This document shows, piece by piece, positions 46,769 to 55,457 of a stretch of DNA of 55,513 nt. Within the stretch, counting starts at the first letter, position 1; each line of letters begins with the position of its first letter. The notes below the pieces were generated by a model. The model was given only the letters and a program-made list of their open reading frames with translations, had not been told where the DNA came from and did not search any database. Source of the DNA: Myxococcota bacterium. GTDB taxonomy: Bacteria > Myxococcota > JAJVIH01. The stretch spans positions 1 through 55,513 of the forward strand of contig JAJVIH010000005.1 of NCBI GenBank assembly GCA_022072125.1, given 5' to 3'. The translations under genes and the position numbers were made by a program.

Positions 46769-47709
46769 GGAGTCTGCTGAACAAACGCACGATTTACGTG
46801 ACCGGCAAGGGCGGCGTCGGTAAAACCACCACCGCCGCCGCGCTGGCCAAATGGGCGGCGAGCGAAAACCGCCGCGTGCTGCTCTTTGAAATCAATTCCC
46901 AGGGGAGGCTTCCGGCGATTTTCGGCGGGCCGCCGCTGGGCCACGCGCCGCGCGAACTGGCCCCAGGCATATGGGGAGCCAACATCAACCCCCGCGAGAG
47001 CATGCACGAATACGCCCTGCTGGTGCTGAAATTCGAACTGCTCTACCGCACCATCTTCCGCAACAAGCTGGTGGATTATTTCCTCACCGCCGTGCCTTCG
47101 CTGGCGGAACTTTGCATGACCGGAAAGATCTGGCACCACCACCAGGTGACCGGAGAGTACCTGGGGACGCCGCCGCCGGACCTGATCATCGTGGATTGCC
47201 CCGCCTCCGGGCACGCCTACACGCTGTTGCATACGCCCAAGGTGATCGCCGAACTGACGCCTCCCGGACCGATGAAGGAGAACGCCCAAAAAATGTGGGA
47301 TTATTTCTCCAGTCCGTACGACGCGGCGTCGGTCTTCGTCACCCTGCCGGAGGAAATGCCGGTCAACGAAACCCTCGAGTTCGAGAAAAAATTCCGCGAC
47401 GCGGGCCTTCCCGGGGGGCCGGTGATCATCAATCGCGTCCTGCCTGGTTATGAAAACGCCGCGCGTTGGGCCGCCGCGCGCCGGAATATCCAGCAACTGG
47501 ACGGCGCCGCCCGCATGGTCGAAAGCCACGCCATCCGCCTCGCCCGCCAGCAGGAGCAGATGGATATCCTGCGCCAGCGGCTGCCCAGGCATCAGGTGGT
47601 GGAAATCCCGTGGATCAACCTGGAGGAGGAGCAGCACGAGGCCGCCCTGCCGGTGGCCACGATGTTGTCGGCCCGTTTTCCCCCGGATCAGGAGCCCTTC
47701 TCCGATTGA
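46765..47709 (+). CDS. ArsA/GET3-like ATPase, first of a pair, divergent switch region
   Basis: 314 residues. The P-loop TGKGGVGKTTTAAAL (Lys20) is of the deviant Walker A type used by ArsA and Get3. The Switch I region, normally DPA, reads LFEINSQGRL. The Switch II region is VDCPASGHAYTLL, in place of the usual DTAPTGH. It can bind nucleotide, but hydrolysis may be altered. It begins at the stop of the lipase-like gene (ATGA) and is followed by a more canonical paralogue 52 bp downstream. No ars resistance genes are near, so arsenite pumping is not supported. Confidence 0.85.
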   Translation: MRSLLNKRTIYVTGKGGVGKTTTAAALAKWAASENRRVLLFEINSQGRLPAIFGGPPLGHAPRELAPGIWGANINPRESMHEYALLVLKFELLYRTIFRNKLVDYFLTAVPSLAELCMTGKIWHHHQVTGEYLGTPPPDLIIVDCPASGHAYTLLHTPKVIAELTPPGPMKENAQKMWDYFSSPYDAASVFVTLPEEMPVNETLEFEKKFRDAGLPGGPVIINRVLPGYENAARWAAARRNIQQLDGAARMVESHAIRLARQQEQMDILRQRLPRHQVVEIPWINLEEEQHEAALPVATMLSARFPPDQEPFSD

Positions 47710-47761
47710 AGCTGGAGGACCGGTTGGACAAGCCGCCCCCGGCCATCGTTGAATTGACGCC

Positions 47762-48907
47762 ATGAAGCTTGCGCAACTCGCCGGACAGAAACGCATCATC
47801 ATCTGCGCGGGATCGGGCGGGGTGGGAAAAACCACCCTGTCGGCCGCGGTGGGCGCCCATTTCGCCGCGGCGGGCCGCAAGGTGCTGGTGGTGACCATTG
47901 ATCCGGCGCGCCGGCTGGCCAATTCCCTGGGGCTGACCCATCTTTCCCATTCTCCCACGCGGATAGAACCGTCCCTGTTCGGCGGGGGGGAGAGCTTCAG
48001 GGGCGAACTCTGGGCCATGATGCTCGACATGAAGAGCATGTGGGACACCGTGATTGAGCGCTACGCCACGCCCGGCAACCGCGATCGCATCCTGCGCAAC
48101 AGTTTCTACCAGTACCTCTCCACCTCGCTGGCGGGCTCCCAGGAATACATGGCGCTGGAGAAACTCTTCGAGTTGCGCAACGACAACCGCTTTGATCTGA
48201 TCGTGCTGGACACGCCGCCCACCTCCCACGCCCTGGATTTCCTGAACGCGCCGGATCGCATCATCAACCTGCTGGACCATGACGCCGTACACTGGCTGCT
48301 CAAGCCCTACCGGGCCGCCGGCAGCACGGGCAAGAAGATGCTGACAGCGGCCAACTCGGTGCTGATCAACGGCCTGGCCCGCTTCACCGGCGCGGAGATG
48401 CTCAACGCCCTGGCGGAATTCCTGCTCGCCTTCGAGCGCATGTACGAGGGCTTCGTCGAACGCTCGCGCCGGGTGAAGGCCATCCTGCGCGGGGGCGACT
48501 GCATGTTCCTGCTGGTGACCTCGCCGGAAGACAACGCCCGGGAAGAGGCCCTGGCCTTCCGCGACATTCTCCAAAGGCAGGGCATGCCCTTCGGCGCCTT
48601 CGTCATCAACCGCGTGGTGACGGCGCCGGGCGATCCGCCCCCTGAAAACGCCTTGCCGGGAATGATCCGCGAAAGCCTGCCCCCCGGAACTTCCGGACCG
48701 GATCCGTTGTCTGTCAGCCGTGAACTGGCGGCGTTGAGCCAACTCCAGCAATCGCTGGCGCGCAGGCACGCGCGGCGCATCCGCGAATTGTCGGAGAAAG
48801 CCGGCCCCGGCGCCCCCCTGTTCCGCGTGCCCGTATTTGACCGGGATGTCTGCTCGGCGCCCGACCTGCGCCGCTTCGCCGATGTCCTGTTCTCCCTCGA
48901 CTCCTGA
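47762..48907 (+). CDS. ArsA/GET3-like ATPase, second of a pair
   Basis: 381 residues. P-loop CAGSGGVGKTTLSAAV (Lys23), Switch I TIDPARRLANSLGL with the DPA motif intact, and Switch II VLDTPPTSHALDFL. These fit an active ArsA/Get3 ATPase. Family members bind arsenite, tail-anchored proteins or unknown clients. Here it follows a degenerate paralogue and precedes a TPR lipoprotein, so the two ATPases may work as a heterodimer with an envelope client. I start at ATG 47762. Functional assignment beyond the ATPase fold is inferred. Confidence 0.88.
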   Translation: MKLAQLAGQKRIIICAGSGGVGKTTLSAAVGAHFAAAGRKVLVVTIDPARRLANSLGLTHLSHSPTRIEPSLFGGGESFRGELWAMMLDMKSMWDTVIERYATPGNRDRILRNSFYQYLSTSLAGSQEYMALEKLFELRNDNRFDLIVLDTPPTSHALDFLNAPDRIINLLDHDAVHWLLKPYRAAGSTGKKMLTAANSVLINGLARFTGAEMLNALAEFLLAFERMYEGFVERSRRVKAILRGGDCMFLLVTSPEDNAREEALAFRDILQRQGMPFGAFVINRVVTAPGDPPPENALPGMIRESLPPGTSGPDPLSVSRELAALSQLQQSLARRHARRIRELSEKAGPGAPLFRVPVFDRDVCSAPDLRRFADVLFSLDS

Positions 48908-48920
48908 CGGAGGTTCCGGG

Positions 48921-50288
48921 ATGGCTTTCACCCCGACCGCAGAAGGTCCCCCAGGCAAATCCATCCGGCGTCCGCCGCCCCGGCGGGGGCGGCTCCTGGC
49001 GATGGGGCTTGTGCTCCTCGGGCTGGGAGGCTGCGCCGCCGCCCGCAAGGGCGATTCCCCGGCCGGCCTTCCGGATGAGGAACAGCCGCGCGACATCACC
49101 ATGCCGGAGTTGAAAATCACCGCCGGACCGGCCGCGGATCCAGAACTGGCCGCCTACGATGACGCCACCCTGCATGAAAAAGGCCTGGCCGCCTTCAAGG
49201 ATTACGATTACCCGCGGGCCGCCCGCTTCCTCTCCCGGCTCAACAGCGAATACCCCCAGAGCGAATACGCGGAAAGCGCCCTCTACCACTTGGCCGCCGT
49301 CAAGGGCCGCAACAACCAGTGCGGGGAAGCGATTCCCCTTTTCGAGCGTTACCAGATCAAATATCCCAGCGGCGAATGGTGGGGACAGGCCACCCTGTCG
49401 CTGGGACTGTGCAAAACCCACCTCAAGGATTACGACGGCGCCCTCGCCGAATACGACAGGGTCTTGCGCTTCCTGCCCGGCTCCGCCGCCGGGGTGGACG
49501 CCCTGTTCTACCGCGGCGAAGTCTTCCTGCTGCAGGAGCGCTGGCAGGAAGCCAAGGAGCAGTTCGCGGCGCTGATCCCGCGCTCCGGGCTGGTTCCCTC
49601 CGCGATCATCGAGGCCCACGCCCGGCTGGGCCGGGCCCATTTCGGCCTGGGCGAAATGAAGGAGGCGGAACATCACCTGAACGAGGCCGTCACCATCCAC
49701 CGGCGGGAGAGCCGCAAGGCCATCATTCCCTCCCGTTACGCCGCCGAAGCCGCGTTTTACCTGGCTGAAATCAAGAACCAGGAATACCGCAAGGCGCCGC
49801 TGACTTCCGAAAAGGACAAGCTGGAAAGCCAACTCGAAACCAAGGCCGCCCTGCTGCTGGAAGCCCAGGATTTGTATGTGCGCGCGGTCCGTTACGGGGA
49901 TCCGCTGTGGGCGGGAAATGCCGGGCTGGCCATCGGCGGCATGTACCGCGACCTCTATGACACGATTTACTCCATGCCGGTTCCGGAGGAACTGACCCCG
50001 CCGCAAAAACAGATCTACCGCAAGGAACTGCACCGCAAGCTGCAGATTCTGCTCAGCAAGGCCATCCGCATCTACGAGGGCAATCTGGACATGGCCCAGC
50101 GCGTGGGCGCCAACGACGCCTGGGTGGCGTCCACCCGCAAGAACCTGGAAGAACTGAAGAAAATTTATCTGTCCGAGCCGCTGATCGAGGATGAACCGGA
50201 CTCGCCCCCTGGTCCGGGAGAGCCGGGCGCGGCGCCCTCCCCAGCCTCGGGGTCTTCCGCCGCCGCGCCGCCGCCGGAAGCCGGTTGA
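48921..50288 (+). CDS. Outer-membrane-type TPR lipoprotein
   Basis: 455 residues. A long basic n-region is followed by LLAMGLVLLGLGGC (lipobox Cys38). Several TPR units follow: ALYHLAAVKGRNNQCGEAIPLF, ATLSLGLCKTHLKDYDGALAEY and further helical pairs up to about residue 420. The layout resembles BamD/YbgF-type assembly lipoproteins. The C-terminal 40 residues are Pro/Ser/Ala-rich. GGAGG lies 7 nt before the chosen ATG; an earlier in-frame ATG (48837) lies inside the ArsA-like gene. The last 124 bp overlap the convergent membrane-protein gene. Confidence 0.88.
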   Translation: MAFTPTAEGPPGKSIRRPPPRRGRLLAMGLVLLGLGGCAAARKGDSPAGLPDEEQPRDITMPELKITAGPAADPELAAYDDATLHEKGLAAFKDYDYPRAARFLSRLNSEYPQSEYAESALYHLAAVKGRNNQCGEAIPLFERYQIKYPSGEWWGQATLSLGLCKTHLKDYDGALAEYDRVLRFLPGSAAGVDALFYRGEVFLLQERWQEAKEQFAALIPRSGLVPSAIIEAHARLGRAHFGLGEMKEAEHHLNEAVTIHRRESRKAIIPSRYAAEAAFYLAEIKNQEYRKAPLTSEKDKLESQLETKAALLLEAQDLYVRAVRYGDPLWAGNAGLAIGGMYRDLYDTIYSMPVPEELTPPQKQIYRKELHRKLQILLSKAIRIYEGNLDMAQRVGANDAWVASTRKNLEELKKIYLSEPLIEDEPDSPPGPGEPGAAPSPASGSSAAAPPPEAG

Positions 50289-50914
50289 TTTTCGTCCGCC
50301 GCCGGCGCTGGGGAGCCAGAACCCATGGCGGCTCCATCCGGCGTCTCCGCCGCCCCTCCCGGATTCGCGGCGGGATCGCGCCAGGCCAGCACATCCGGAT
50401 GCTGGTTGACCGCCTTGACCGCCGCATCCCAACCGGGTTTCCAGGGCCAGGCGGCCAACAGGCCGATTCCCGCCGCCATCCCGAAATACATCAGGTGGCG
50501 AATGTCTTCGCCGCCCAGGGTGACCAGCATGCCCACGACCATGGGAATCTCCGCAATGCTGGCCGCGCTGACGTAAGCGTCAGCCAATCCGCCGCAACCG
50601 CGCCGCCGGTCCTTGCGAAGCAGCCGCACGATTCTTTCCGGGCGCAGCAGGCGTTTGCGCAGGAGATACGAACCCGCCAGCACCAGCGGCAGCGACAAAT
50701 ACCCCGAATCCAGCAGCGCGCGGACAAATTCAATGCCGCCCATGGGCATGAGAAAGCCCTGGTTGCGGGCGTAGGACGCCAGATAGAAATACAGCCCGTT
50801 GATGATCAGGTAGAGGTAGACGCCGCCCTTCACAATGACGCGCGGGCGGTTGAGTTCCCTGGGTTGTATGGGCGCGACGGCTTCCACCACTGGCTCCGGC
50901 TGGAGGCGGAGCAT
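50165..50914 (-). CDS. Membrane protein with disordered C-terminal tail
   Basis: 249 residues from the ATG at 50914; a TTG at 50938 would add eight. Four or five hydrophobic helices (GVYLYLIINGLYFYLASY, LSLPLVLAGSYLL, IPMVVGMLVTLGG, MYFGMAAGIGLLAAWPW) are followed by a 70-residue tail rich in Gly, Ala, Pro and Ser. The tail is coded by DNA that is antisense to the end of the TPR lipoprotein gene (50165-50288). No family recognised. The hydrophobic part has clear coding character, and the tail is the least certain. Confidence 0.7.
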   Translation of the reverse strand: MLRLQPEPVVEAVAPIQPRELNRPRVIVKGGVYLYLIINGLYFYLASYARNQGFLMPMGGIEFVRALLDSGYLSLPLVLAGSYLLRKRLLRPERIVRLLRKDRRRGCGGLADAYVSAASIAEIPMVVGMLVTLGGEDIRHLMYFGMAAGIGLLAAWPWKPGWDAAVKAVNQHPDVLAWRDPAANPGGAAETPDGAAMGSGSPAPAADENQPASGGGAAAEDPEAGEGAAPGSPGPGGESGSSSISGSDR

Positions 50915-51108
50915 GGCACGCCCGCCAGGAGCGATCAATTTTGGGGGAGCCGGGAAACGGCGCCGGACCCGGCGCCGCGAAGCCGTCCCATCCCCATTGC
51001 CTTGCGCGCCCCGCGACCCCCAAACCCGGGGCCATCGTCCCCTCCACGCCCTGCGGTCAACAGGACGGAGCGGGGGATGAATATCACCCGCCGCCCGGGC
51101 GGCCGGAG

Positions 51109-52110
51109 TCAGGCCGCGCGCAACAACTGAATGGCCCGGTTCAGGATGATGTGCAGGTTGTCGTGGCCCAGCGTGCGCAGGGCCTGCGCCGGCGTGAACC
51201 AGCGCACCTCCACCACGCCCTCGTCCTCCTGCGGATGGAAGCAGACCTCGTGGCAGGGCAGCCGCACCAGGTAGAAATGCACCGTCTTCAGGTGCGGATT
51301 GCCTTCCAGCGTGTAGTAGCCGTAACGCACCTCGCCCAGGCAGGTAATGATCTCCGGCTGCTCGGCGATGCCCAACTCCTCGCGGGTTTCGCGGATGGCC
51401 GCGTCCGCCGGGGTTTCGCCCTGCTCCAGATGGCCCTTGGGCAATTCCCAGGTGCAGCGCCCGCGCCGCTCCACCCGCGCCAAGGCGAACTGGATGCCCT
51501 CCGCGTTCACCCGCGACACCACCGCGCCGGAGGACACCTCGTGCCGGAAATTCGGCTGCATGTTCAGGATGTACCGGGTCTGCAGGTCGTGGGTGTAGTA
51601 GCGGTTGCGGCTGTCCACCCAGAAGCGCTGGCCGGCGGAGACGGCCCGGCGCACATCCACGTAGAGCACGCGGGGCTGGCCCCGGCGCAGGCGCCCGGCC
51701 ATGCGCAGGGCTTCCGCCTCGCTGCCGAAGAGCGGCGTCAACCCGGCGTTCCGGGGCGGATGGATCACCCCGGCCCGGCGGATTTTCTCCGCCACGCGGG
51801 ATGAGGTGGCGTAGTACAGCACGGCGGCGGGCGAGACCGGCTGCAACTTGCCTTCCTTTTCCTGGCGGACGGCGGCGGGACAGGGGCGCAGACGGAAATG
51901 GCCGTTGCGCAATTCAAAGCGCGCGGCCTGATCCGGCGTTTTCAGGAAATCCCGCAGTTCTTCGGCGGAAGGCCCCGGCCCGCGGCCGGCCAGCAGCATG
52001 ACCGCTTCGTCCAGCGGGGCGAAGCCTTCGCCGTCCCGGCGCAATCCCCCGTGGGCGGGCGGCAGGGACAACAACTGCGAGAGCCGCAGGATCAGTTCCT
52101 CGTGGCTCAT
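51109..52110 (-). CDS. KptA/Tpt1-like domain fused to a NUDIX hydrolase
   Basis: 333 residues in two parts. Residues 1-185 resemble RNA 2'-phosphotransferase KptA/Tpt1: LSQLLSLPPAHGGLRRDGEGF aligns with the family N-terminus, RFELRNGHFRLRP with its middle, and GRLRRGQPRVLYVDV with its C-terminal barrel. By eye the family Arg-His pair reads Ser-Leu (residues 15-16), and the QGHS motif is absent, so activity is doubtful. Residues 195-333 are a NUDIX domain with a full Nudix box from Gly226 to Ile248 (GHLEQGE... RETREELGI). The start overlaps the branching-enzyme stop (ATGA). The open frame continues further upstream, but only as the shadow of that gene. Confidence 0.8.
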   Translation of the reverse strand: MSHEELILRLSQLLSLPPAHGGLRRDGEGFAPLDEAVMLLAGRGPGPSAEELRDFLKTPDQAARFELRNGHFRLRPCPAAVRQEKEGKLQPVSPAAVLYYATSSRVAEKIRRAGVIHPPRNAGLTPLFGSEAEALRMAGRLRRGQPRVLYVDVRRAVSAGQRFWVDSRNRYYTHDLQTRYILNMQPNFRHEVSSGAVVSRVNAEGIQFALARVERRGRCTWELPKGHLEQGETPADAAIRETREELGIAEQPEIITCLGEVRYGYYTLEGNPHLKTVHFYLVRLPCHEVCFHPQEDEGVVEVRWFTPAQALRTLGHDNLHIILNRAIQLLRAA

Positions 52111-53726
52111 GCGGCGGCCCTCCAAGAGGCGGCGGCGAGGGCCCGGCTGTTGTAGACGCCATAATCCACGAAGGGAAAGATATTGTCGTAGCCTTCCAGC
52201 GCGGAGAGGTAGGCGGCGTCCACCTGTCCGGAGACAATCTGTCCGTACAGTTTGTTGAACCGGGAGACGTGGGCGCGGAAGCGTTTCTCCGCGTACTGGA
52301 CGGCGGTGTCCATGGTCATGATAAAAGCCCAGTCGGATGACTGCGCCAGCAGCAATTCGCGGGCGGATTGGTTCAGGGCGCGGCGAAGCAGGCCATCGGC
52401 GGCGGGATGGCGGTTGGCCAGTTCGATCATGCGGGTTTCGCAGGCCATCAGGTGCCGGTAAATCCAGTCGTTGGGACGCCCCAGCCAGACCTCGCCGTAG
52501 CCCTTGTGTCCCCAACTCGACATGGCGGGCAGGGCGGTCTGGTGGGCGGCGTGGCGGTGCAGATACAGGGATGGGGTGGTCGCCTTCAGGCCGGGGGCTT
52601 CGGTCTTCAGCACGCGAAAAACCGCCTCGATGAAATCCACGCCCTCGAACCACCAGTGGCCGAACAATTCGGCGTCGTAAGGCGCCACGATCACCGGAGC
52701 GCGGCCGTATTCCTGCTGGAGGCGCGAGGATTGCTCCACCCGGCCGCGGATGAAATGGCGGGCGTGATCCCAGATCCGATCGCGCGCCCAGCCGGGGTGG
52801 TAGGGCTCCTTGTGCTGGCCGCGTCCGGTGATGCGGAAGTATTTGACGCCGGTGTTCTTGCGGGCGCCGCCAGGCTGCACCCACGGTCCAATGTAGTCGA
52901 GGGGCAAATCCCAGCCGATGTCCCGGTAGAACTCGCGGTAGACGGGATCGCCGGGATATCCCGCCTGGGAACTCCAGACCTGCGCCGAGGATTCCGGATC
53001 GCGGGCGAACACGGCCACGCCGGCGGGAGTGTAGAGGGGAGCGAAAACATCCAGTTGCGGCCTTGGGATGGCGTGGCGCACGCCATGGGTGTCCATGAAG
53101 AAGGCGCGCAGCCCGGCGTCGCGCAGGAAGGTGTCGAGGCCGGGGTAATAGCCGCATTCCGGCAGCCAGATGACGCGCGGATCGCGGCCGAAATGGCGGC
53201 GGTGGCTTTCCACGGCGATGCGGATCTGGGCGTTCACCGCCTCGGGATGGGCCTGCATGTAGGGCAGGAAACCGTGGGTGGCGGCGCAGGTTCCGATTTC
53301 AATGCGCCCATGCTCCTCGTGTTCGCGGAAGGCTTCGAGCAGATCGCCCTTGCAGCGATCCATCAGGCACGCGCGGACGCCCTGAAAACGATCCAGGTAC
53401 ATGCGCGCCAGCGGCTCGAAGCGTTCGTCGCCGCGGGTGCGGACCACTTCCTTTTCCGCCAACCCGATCAGGTGGCCGAGGAAGCGCTGGTAGCGGCGGC
53501 GCAGCAAATCGTCGCGCAGCATGGCCGCCAGGGGCGGAGAGATGGTGATGGTCAGGCGCGGAGAGATGTTGTCGCGGGCGAGGTTGTCCAGCGCCTGGAC
53601 CAGCGGCAGGTAGGTCTCGGTGATGGCCTCGTATAGCCAGTCTTCCTCAAGAAAATGCTCGTGCTCGGCATGCCGGACAAAGGGCAGGTGGGCGTGCAGG
53701 ACAAGGGACAGATAACCAATGGTCAT
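52107..53726 (-). CDS. GH57 1,4-alpha-glucan branching enzyme
   Basis: 539 residues, full length for the GH57 branching-enzyme group. The catalytic Glu190 sits in VIWLPECGYYPG and Asp351 in APYDAELFGHWWFEG, as in the known structures. The N-terminal LHAHLPFVRHAEHEHFLEEDW and the C-terminal helical domain (QSSDWAFIMTMDTAVQYAEKR) are also typical. The enzyme adds alpha-1,6 branches to glycogen-like glucan in the cytoplasm. A DUF4912 gene lies 49 bp upstream, an association known for this family. The KptA-NUDIX gene begins at its stop (ATGA). Confidence 0.95.
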   Translation of the reverse strand: MTIGYLSLVLHAHLPFVRHAEHEHFLEEDWLYEAITETYLPLVQALDNLARDNISPRLTITISPPLAAMLRDDLLRRRYQRFLGHLIGLAEKEVVRTRGDERFEPLARMYLDRFQGVRACLMDRCKGDLLEAFREHEEHGRIEIGTCAATHGFLPYMQAHPEAVNAQIRIAVESHRRHFGRDPRVIWLPECGYYPGLDTFLRDAGLRAFFMDTHGVRHAIPRPQLDVFAPLYTPAGVAVFARDPESSAQVWSSQAGYPGDPVYREFYRDIGWDLPLDYIGPWVQPGGARKNTGVKYFRITGRGQHKEPYHPGWARDRIWDHARHFIRGRVEQSSRLQQEYGRAPVIVAPYDAELFGHWWFEGVDFIEAVFRVLKTEAPGLKATTPSLYLHRHAAHQTALPAMSSWGHKGYGEVWLGRPNDWIYRHLMACETRMIELANRHPAADGLLRRALNQSARELLLAQSSDWAFIMTMDTAVQYAEKRFRAHVSRFNKLYGQIVSGQVDAAYLSALEGYDNIFPFVDYGVYNSRALAAASWRAAA

Positions 53727-53775
53727 GGCGCGGGCTCCCGGCGAATGGAGAAGGAAGGATCACCAGACGCGAAGG

Positions 53776-55086
53776 TCAGGTGAGCCCGCGTGAAAATTCG
53801 CTGGCGCCGCCGCGCCACACCCGCTCGGAGCCGCCCAGAAACCACGTGGCGGAATGCGGCTTTTCCGGCGCGGACGGCGGAACAACGGGCCATGCGGCGG
53901 AGTCCGCCGGCAAGACCGGCGCGGACGGCTGGGCTCCGGACGCCATGCGGTGCGCGCCCGCCCAGTCGAGCATCTCCCGCAGCAACGGCATGGCCGAATG
54001 GGGCGCCCGCGCGGCGTCGCGGCCCATCAGGGAGACCGCCAGCGGCCACCAGGTCATGGCCTCCAGATAGGGGACATGATCGGGAAAGCGGTTGAAAATG
54101 TCTTCGGTGATGGTCGAGATTTCTTCCGGCGGCGTGGAGGCCCAGTTGGATTCGCCCAGCAGGTGTTCCCCGCCGCTGGCGGCCGCCAGCCACAGGCGGG
54201 CGCGGTACACATGGCCCGGTTCGGCGGCGAAATAGTATTCGCCCGGCCCGCCGTGAAATTCGATGGTCTTTTCCGGCTCGAAGCGCGGAACATGGAAAGC
54301 GTGCAGGCCCGCGCGCTCGAAGCTGACGCGCAGCCGCGCCGTCCGGTTGAAATACAGGTGATCCTGCACCGTCCGGTCCAGGTCCCACCAGAAGTAGATG
54401 GTCCGGGGATCGCGGACCAGCGAGTAGATCATGTTGCGGGCGTAGGACCCGGGCAACTCGCCTGGCGGATCAAAATCCGCGACCGCCGCGGCTTCTTCCT
54501 CCGCCAGGAAATATTTGCTGGCGACGGCCGGATCGAAGACGGCGGCTTCATCGCCGGACACATCTTCCGCGGACGTCAAAACAGCCCCCTCCGGCGCGCC
54601 GCCGGCAGCCCGCGCTTCCTGCTCCGGCGGGATGGAAGCGGCGGCTTCCGCCGGGGCGGGGCTGGCAGGCGCGGGCGAGGAAATCGCCAGCGCCGCTTCC
54701 GGGGCGGGCGCCATGGTTTCCACCGGACTGGCGCGGGCGGCGTCCTCCGGACTGGCCGCTTCCGGGAGCGGCCGGGGCGTGATCCTGGGATTGGAGGTGT
54801 TGTCTTGCGCGGCGCTGGAGGATTCTTCCTCCGCGCCGGGCCCGAAACGGCTGGACTTGCTCATCTCCGATGTCTCCTCGATATCGGAGGCTTGGGTGTC
54901 CCATTGGTCCAACAGATTATGAACGATGCTGGCGGAATACTGGCCAAGCTGGTCAAGGGCGTTCGCCACGCGGTTTTGCAGAACCCGTTTGCCGAGGGTG
55001 CGGCGATTGGGAATGGCCAGCCGCGACGCGATTTTCTCCAGCGCTTCGCGGTTCATTCGGTCCAGTTTGTCTCGCCAGTTGCTCAT
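53776..55086 (-). CDS. DUF4912 domain protein
   Basis: 436 residues. Residues 1-60 form helices of a Rho-N/SAP-like kind (LEKIASRLAIPNRRTLGKRV). A long Ala/Pro/Ser/Glu-rich linker follows (about 75-215). The DUF4912 domain is at about 225-350 and has IYSLVRDPRTIYFWWDLD and GEYYFAAEPGHVYRARLWLA. DUF4912 is often found beside GH57 branching enzymes, and its function is unknown. The gene is first in the operon, and no good Shine-Dalgarno lies before the ATG at 55086. A palindrome GAGGT-T-ACCTC (55126-55136) lies 40 bp upstream. Confidence 0.85.
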   Translation of the reverse strand: MSNWRDKLDRMNREALEKIASRLAIPNRRTLGKRVLQNRVANALDQLGQYSASIVHNLLDQWDTQASDIEETSEMSKSSRFGPGAEEESSSAAQDNTSNPRITPRPLPEAASPEDAARASPVETMAPAPEAALAISSPAPASPAPAEAAASIPPEQEARAAGGAPEGAVLTSAEDVSGDEAAVFDPAVASKYFLAEEEAAAVADFDPPGELPGSYARNMIYSLVRDPRTIYFWWDLDRTVQDHLYFNRTARLRVSFERAGLHAFHVPRFEPEKTIEFHGGPGEYYFAAEPGHVYRARLWLAAASGGEHLLGESNWASTPPEEISTITEDIFNRFPDHVPYLEAMTWWPLAVSLMGRDAARAPHSAMPLLREMLDWAGAHRMASGAQPSAPVLPADSAAWPVVPPSAPEKPHSATWFLGGSERVWRGGASEFSRGLT

Positions 55087-55165
55087 GGTCCGGTTTTGGG
55101 AGCCTTGCCTGCCTATGTTGGCGCCGAGGTTACCTCAGAGGCCGGGGAAGGGCAAACCCGTCCGC

Positions 55166-55457
55166 GGGGATCGAACCTCGAATCCCGCCGCCGCCGGAAG
55201 GCGGCGGCCAAAGCCCCGCGCCCCACGGTCCCCGGTTCATGCGGACGCCATGCCCGTACGGACCGCCGGGGACCGGCCCGTCCGCGGCCGCGCGCGCCGG
55301 ACGGAGCGCCGCGCGCGAGACGCGGAGCGGGGGCCGCCTACGGCGGCCATGGGGCGCGGGTGGGGGGGCGGCGGCGGGCGCGTACGCGCCCGCGCGCGGG
55401 GCTTTGGCCTCCCCCCGGCTTTCAGCCGGGGGGAGGCGGGCGCCGGGGATCGAACCT
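55166..55457. repeat. Hairpin-array element with 15-bp inverted and 13-bp direct repeats
   Basis: Non-coding, very GC-rich DNA. GGGGATCGAACCT occurs at 55166-55178 and 55445-55457. Inside, GGCCAAAGCCCCGCG (55206-55220) is the perfect reverse complement of 55395-55409. Each end also has a hairpin: 9-bp arms at 55187-55208 and 13-bp arms at 55408-55436. The core holds further inverted repeats: 55227-55235/55266-55274, 55278-55284/55298-55304, 55332-55348, and the palindrome 55376-55391. The direct repeat reads like a tRNA T-arm (GGTTCGATCCCC) on the minus strand. The remaining DNA in 55087-55513 shows no gene. Confidence 0.6.

Noticed and set aside
52111-53157. N-terminal extension of the KptA-NUDIX frame to 682 residues
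   Set aside because: It is the shadow of the GH57 gene; the conserved domain begins at 52110.
55160-55260. Possible tRNA gene from GGTTCGATCCCC and terminal complementarity CGTCCGC/GCGGACG
   Set aside because: The T-stem has mismatches, and no D-arm or anticodon arm can be drawn.
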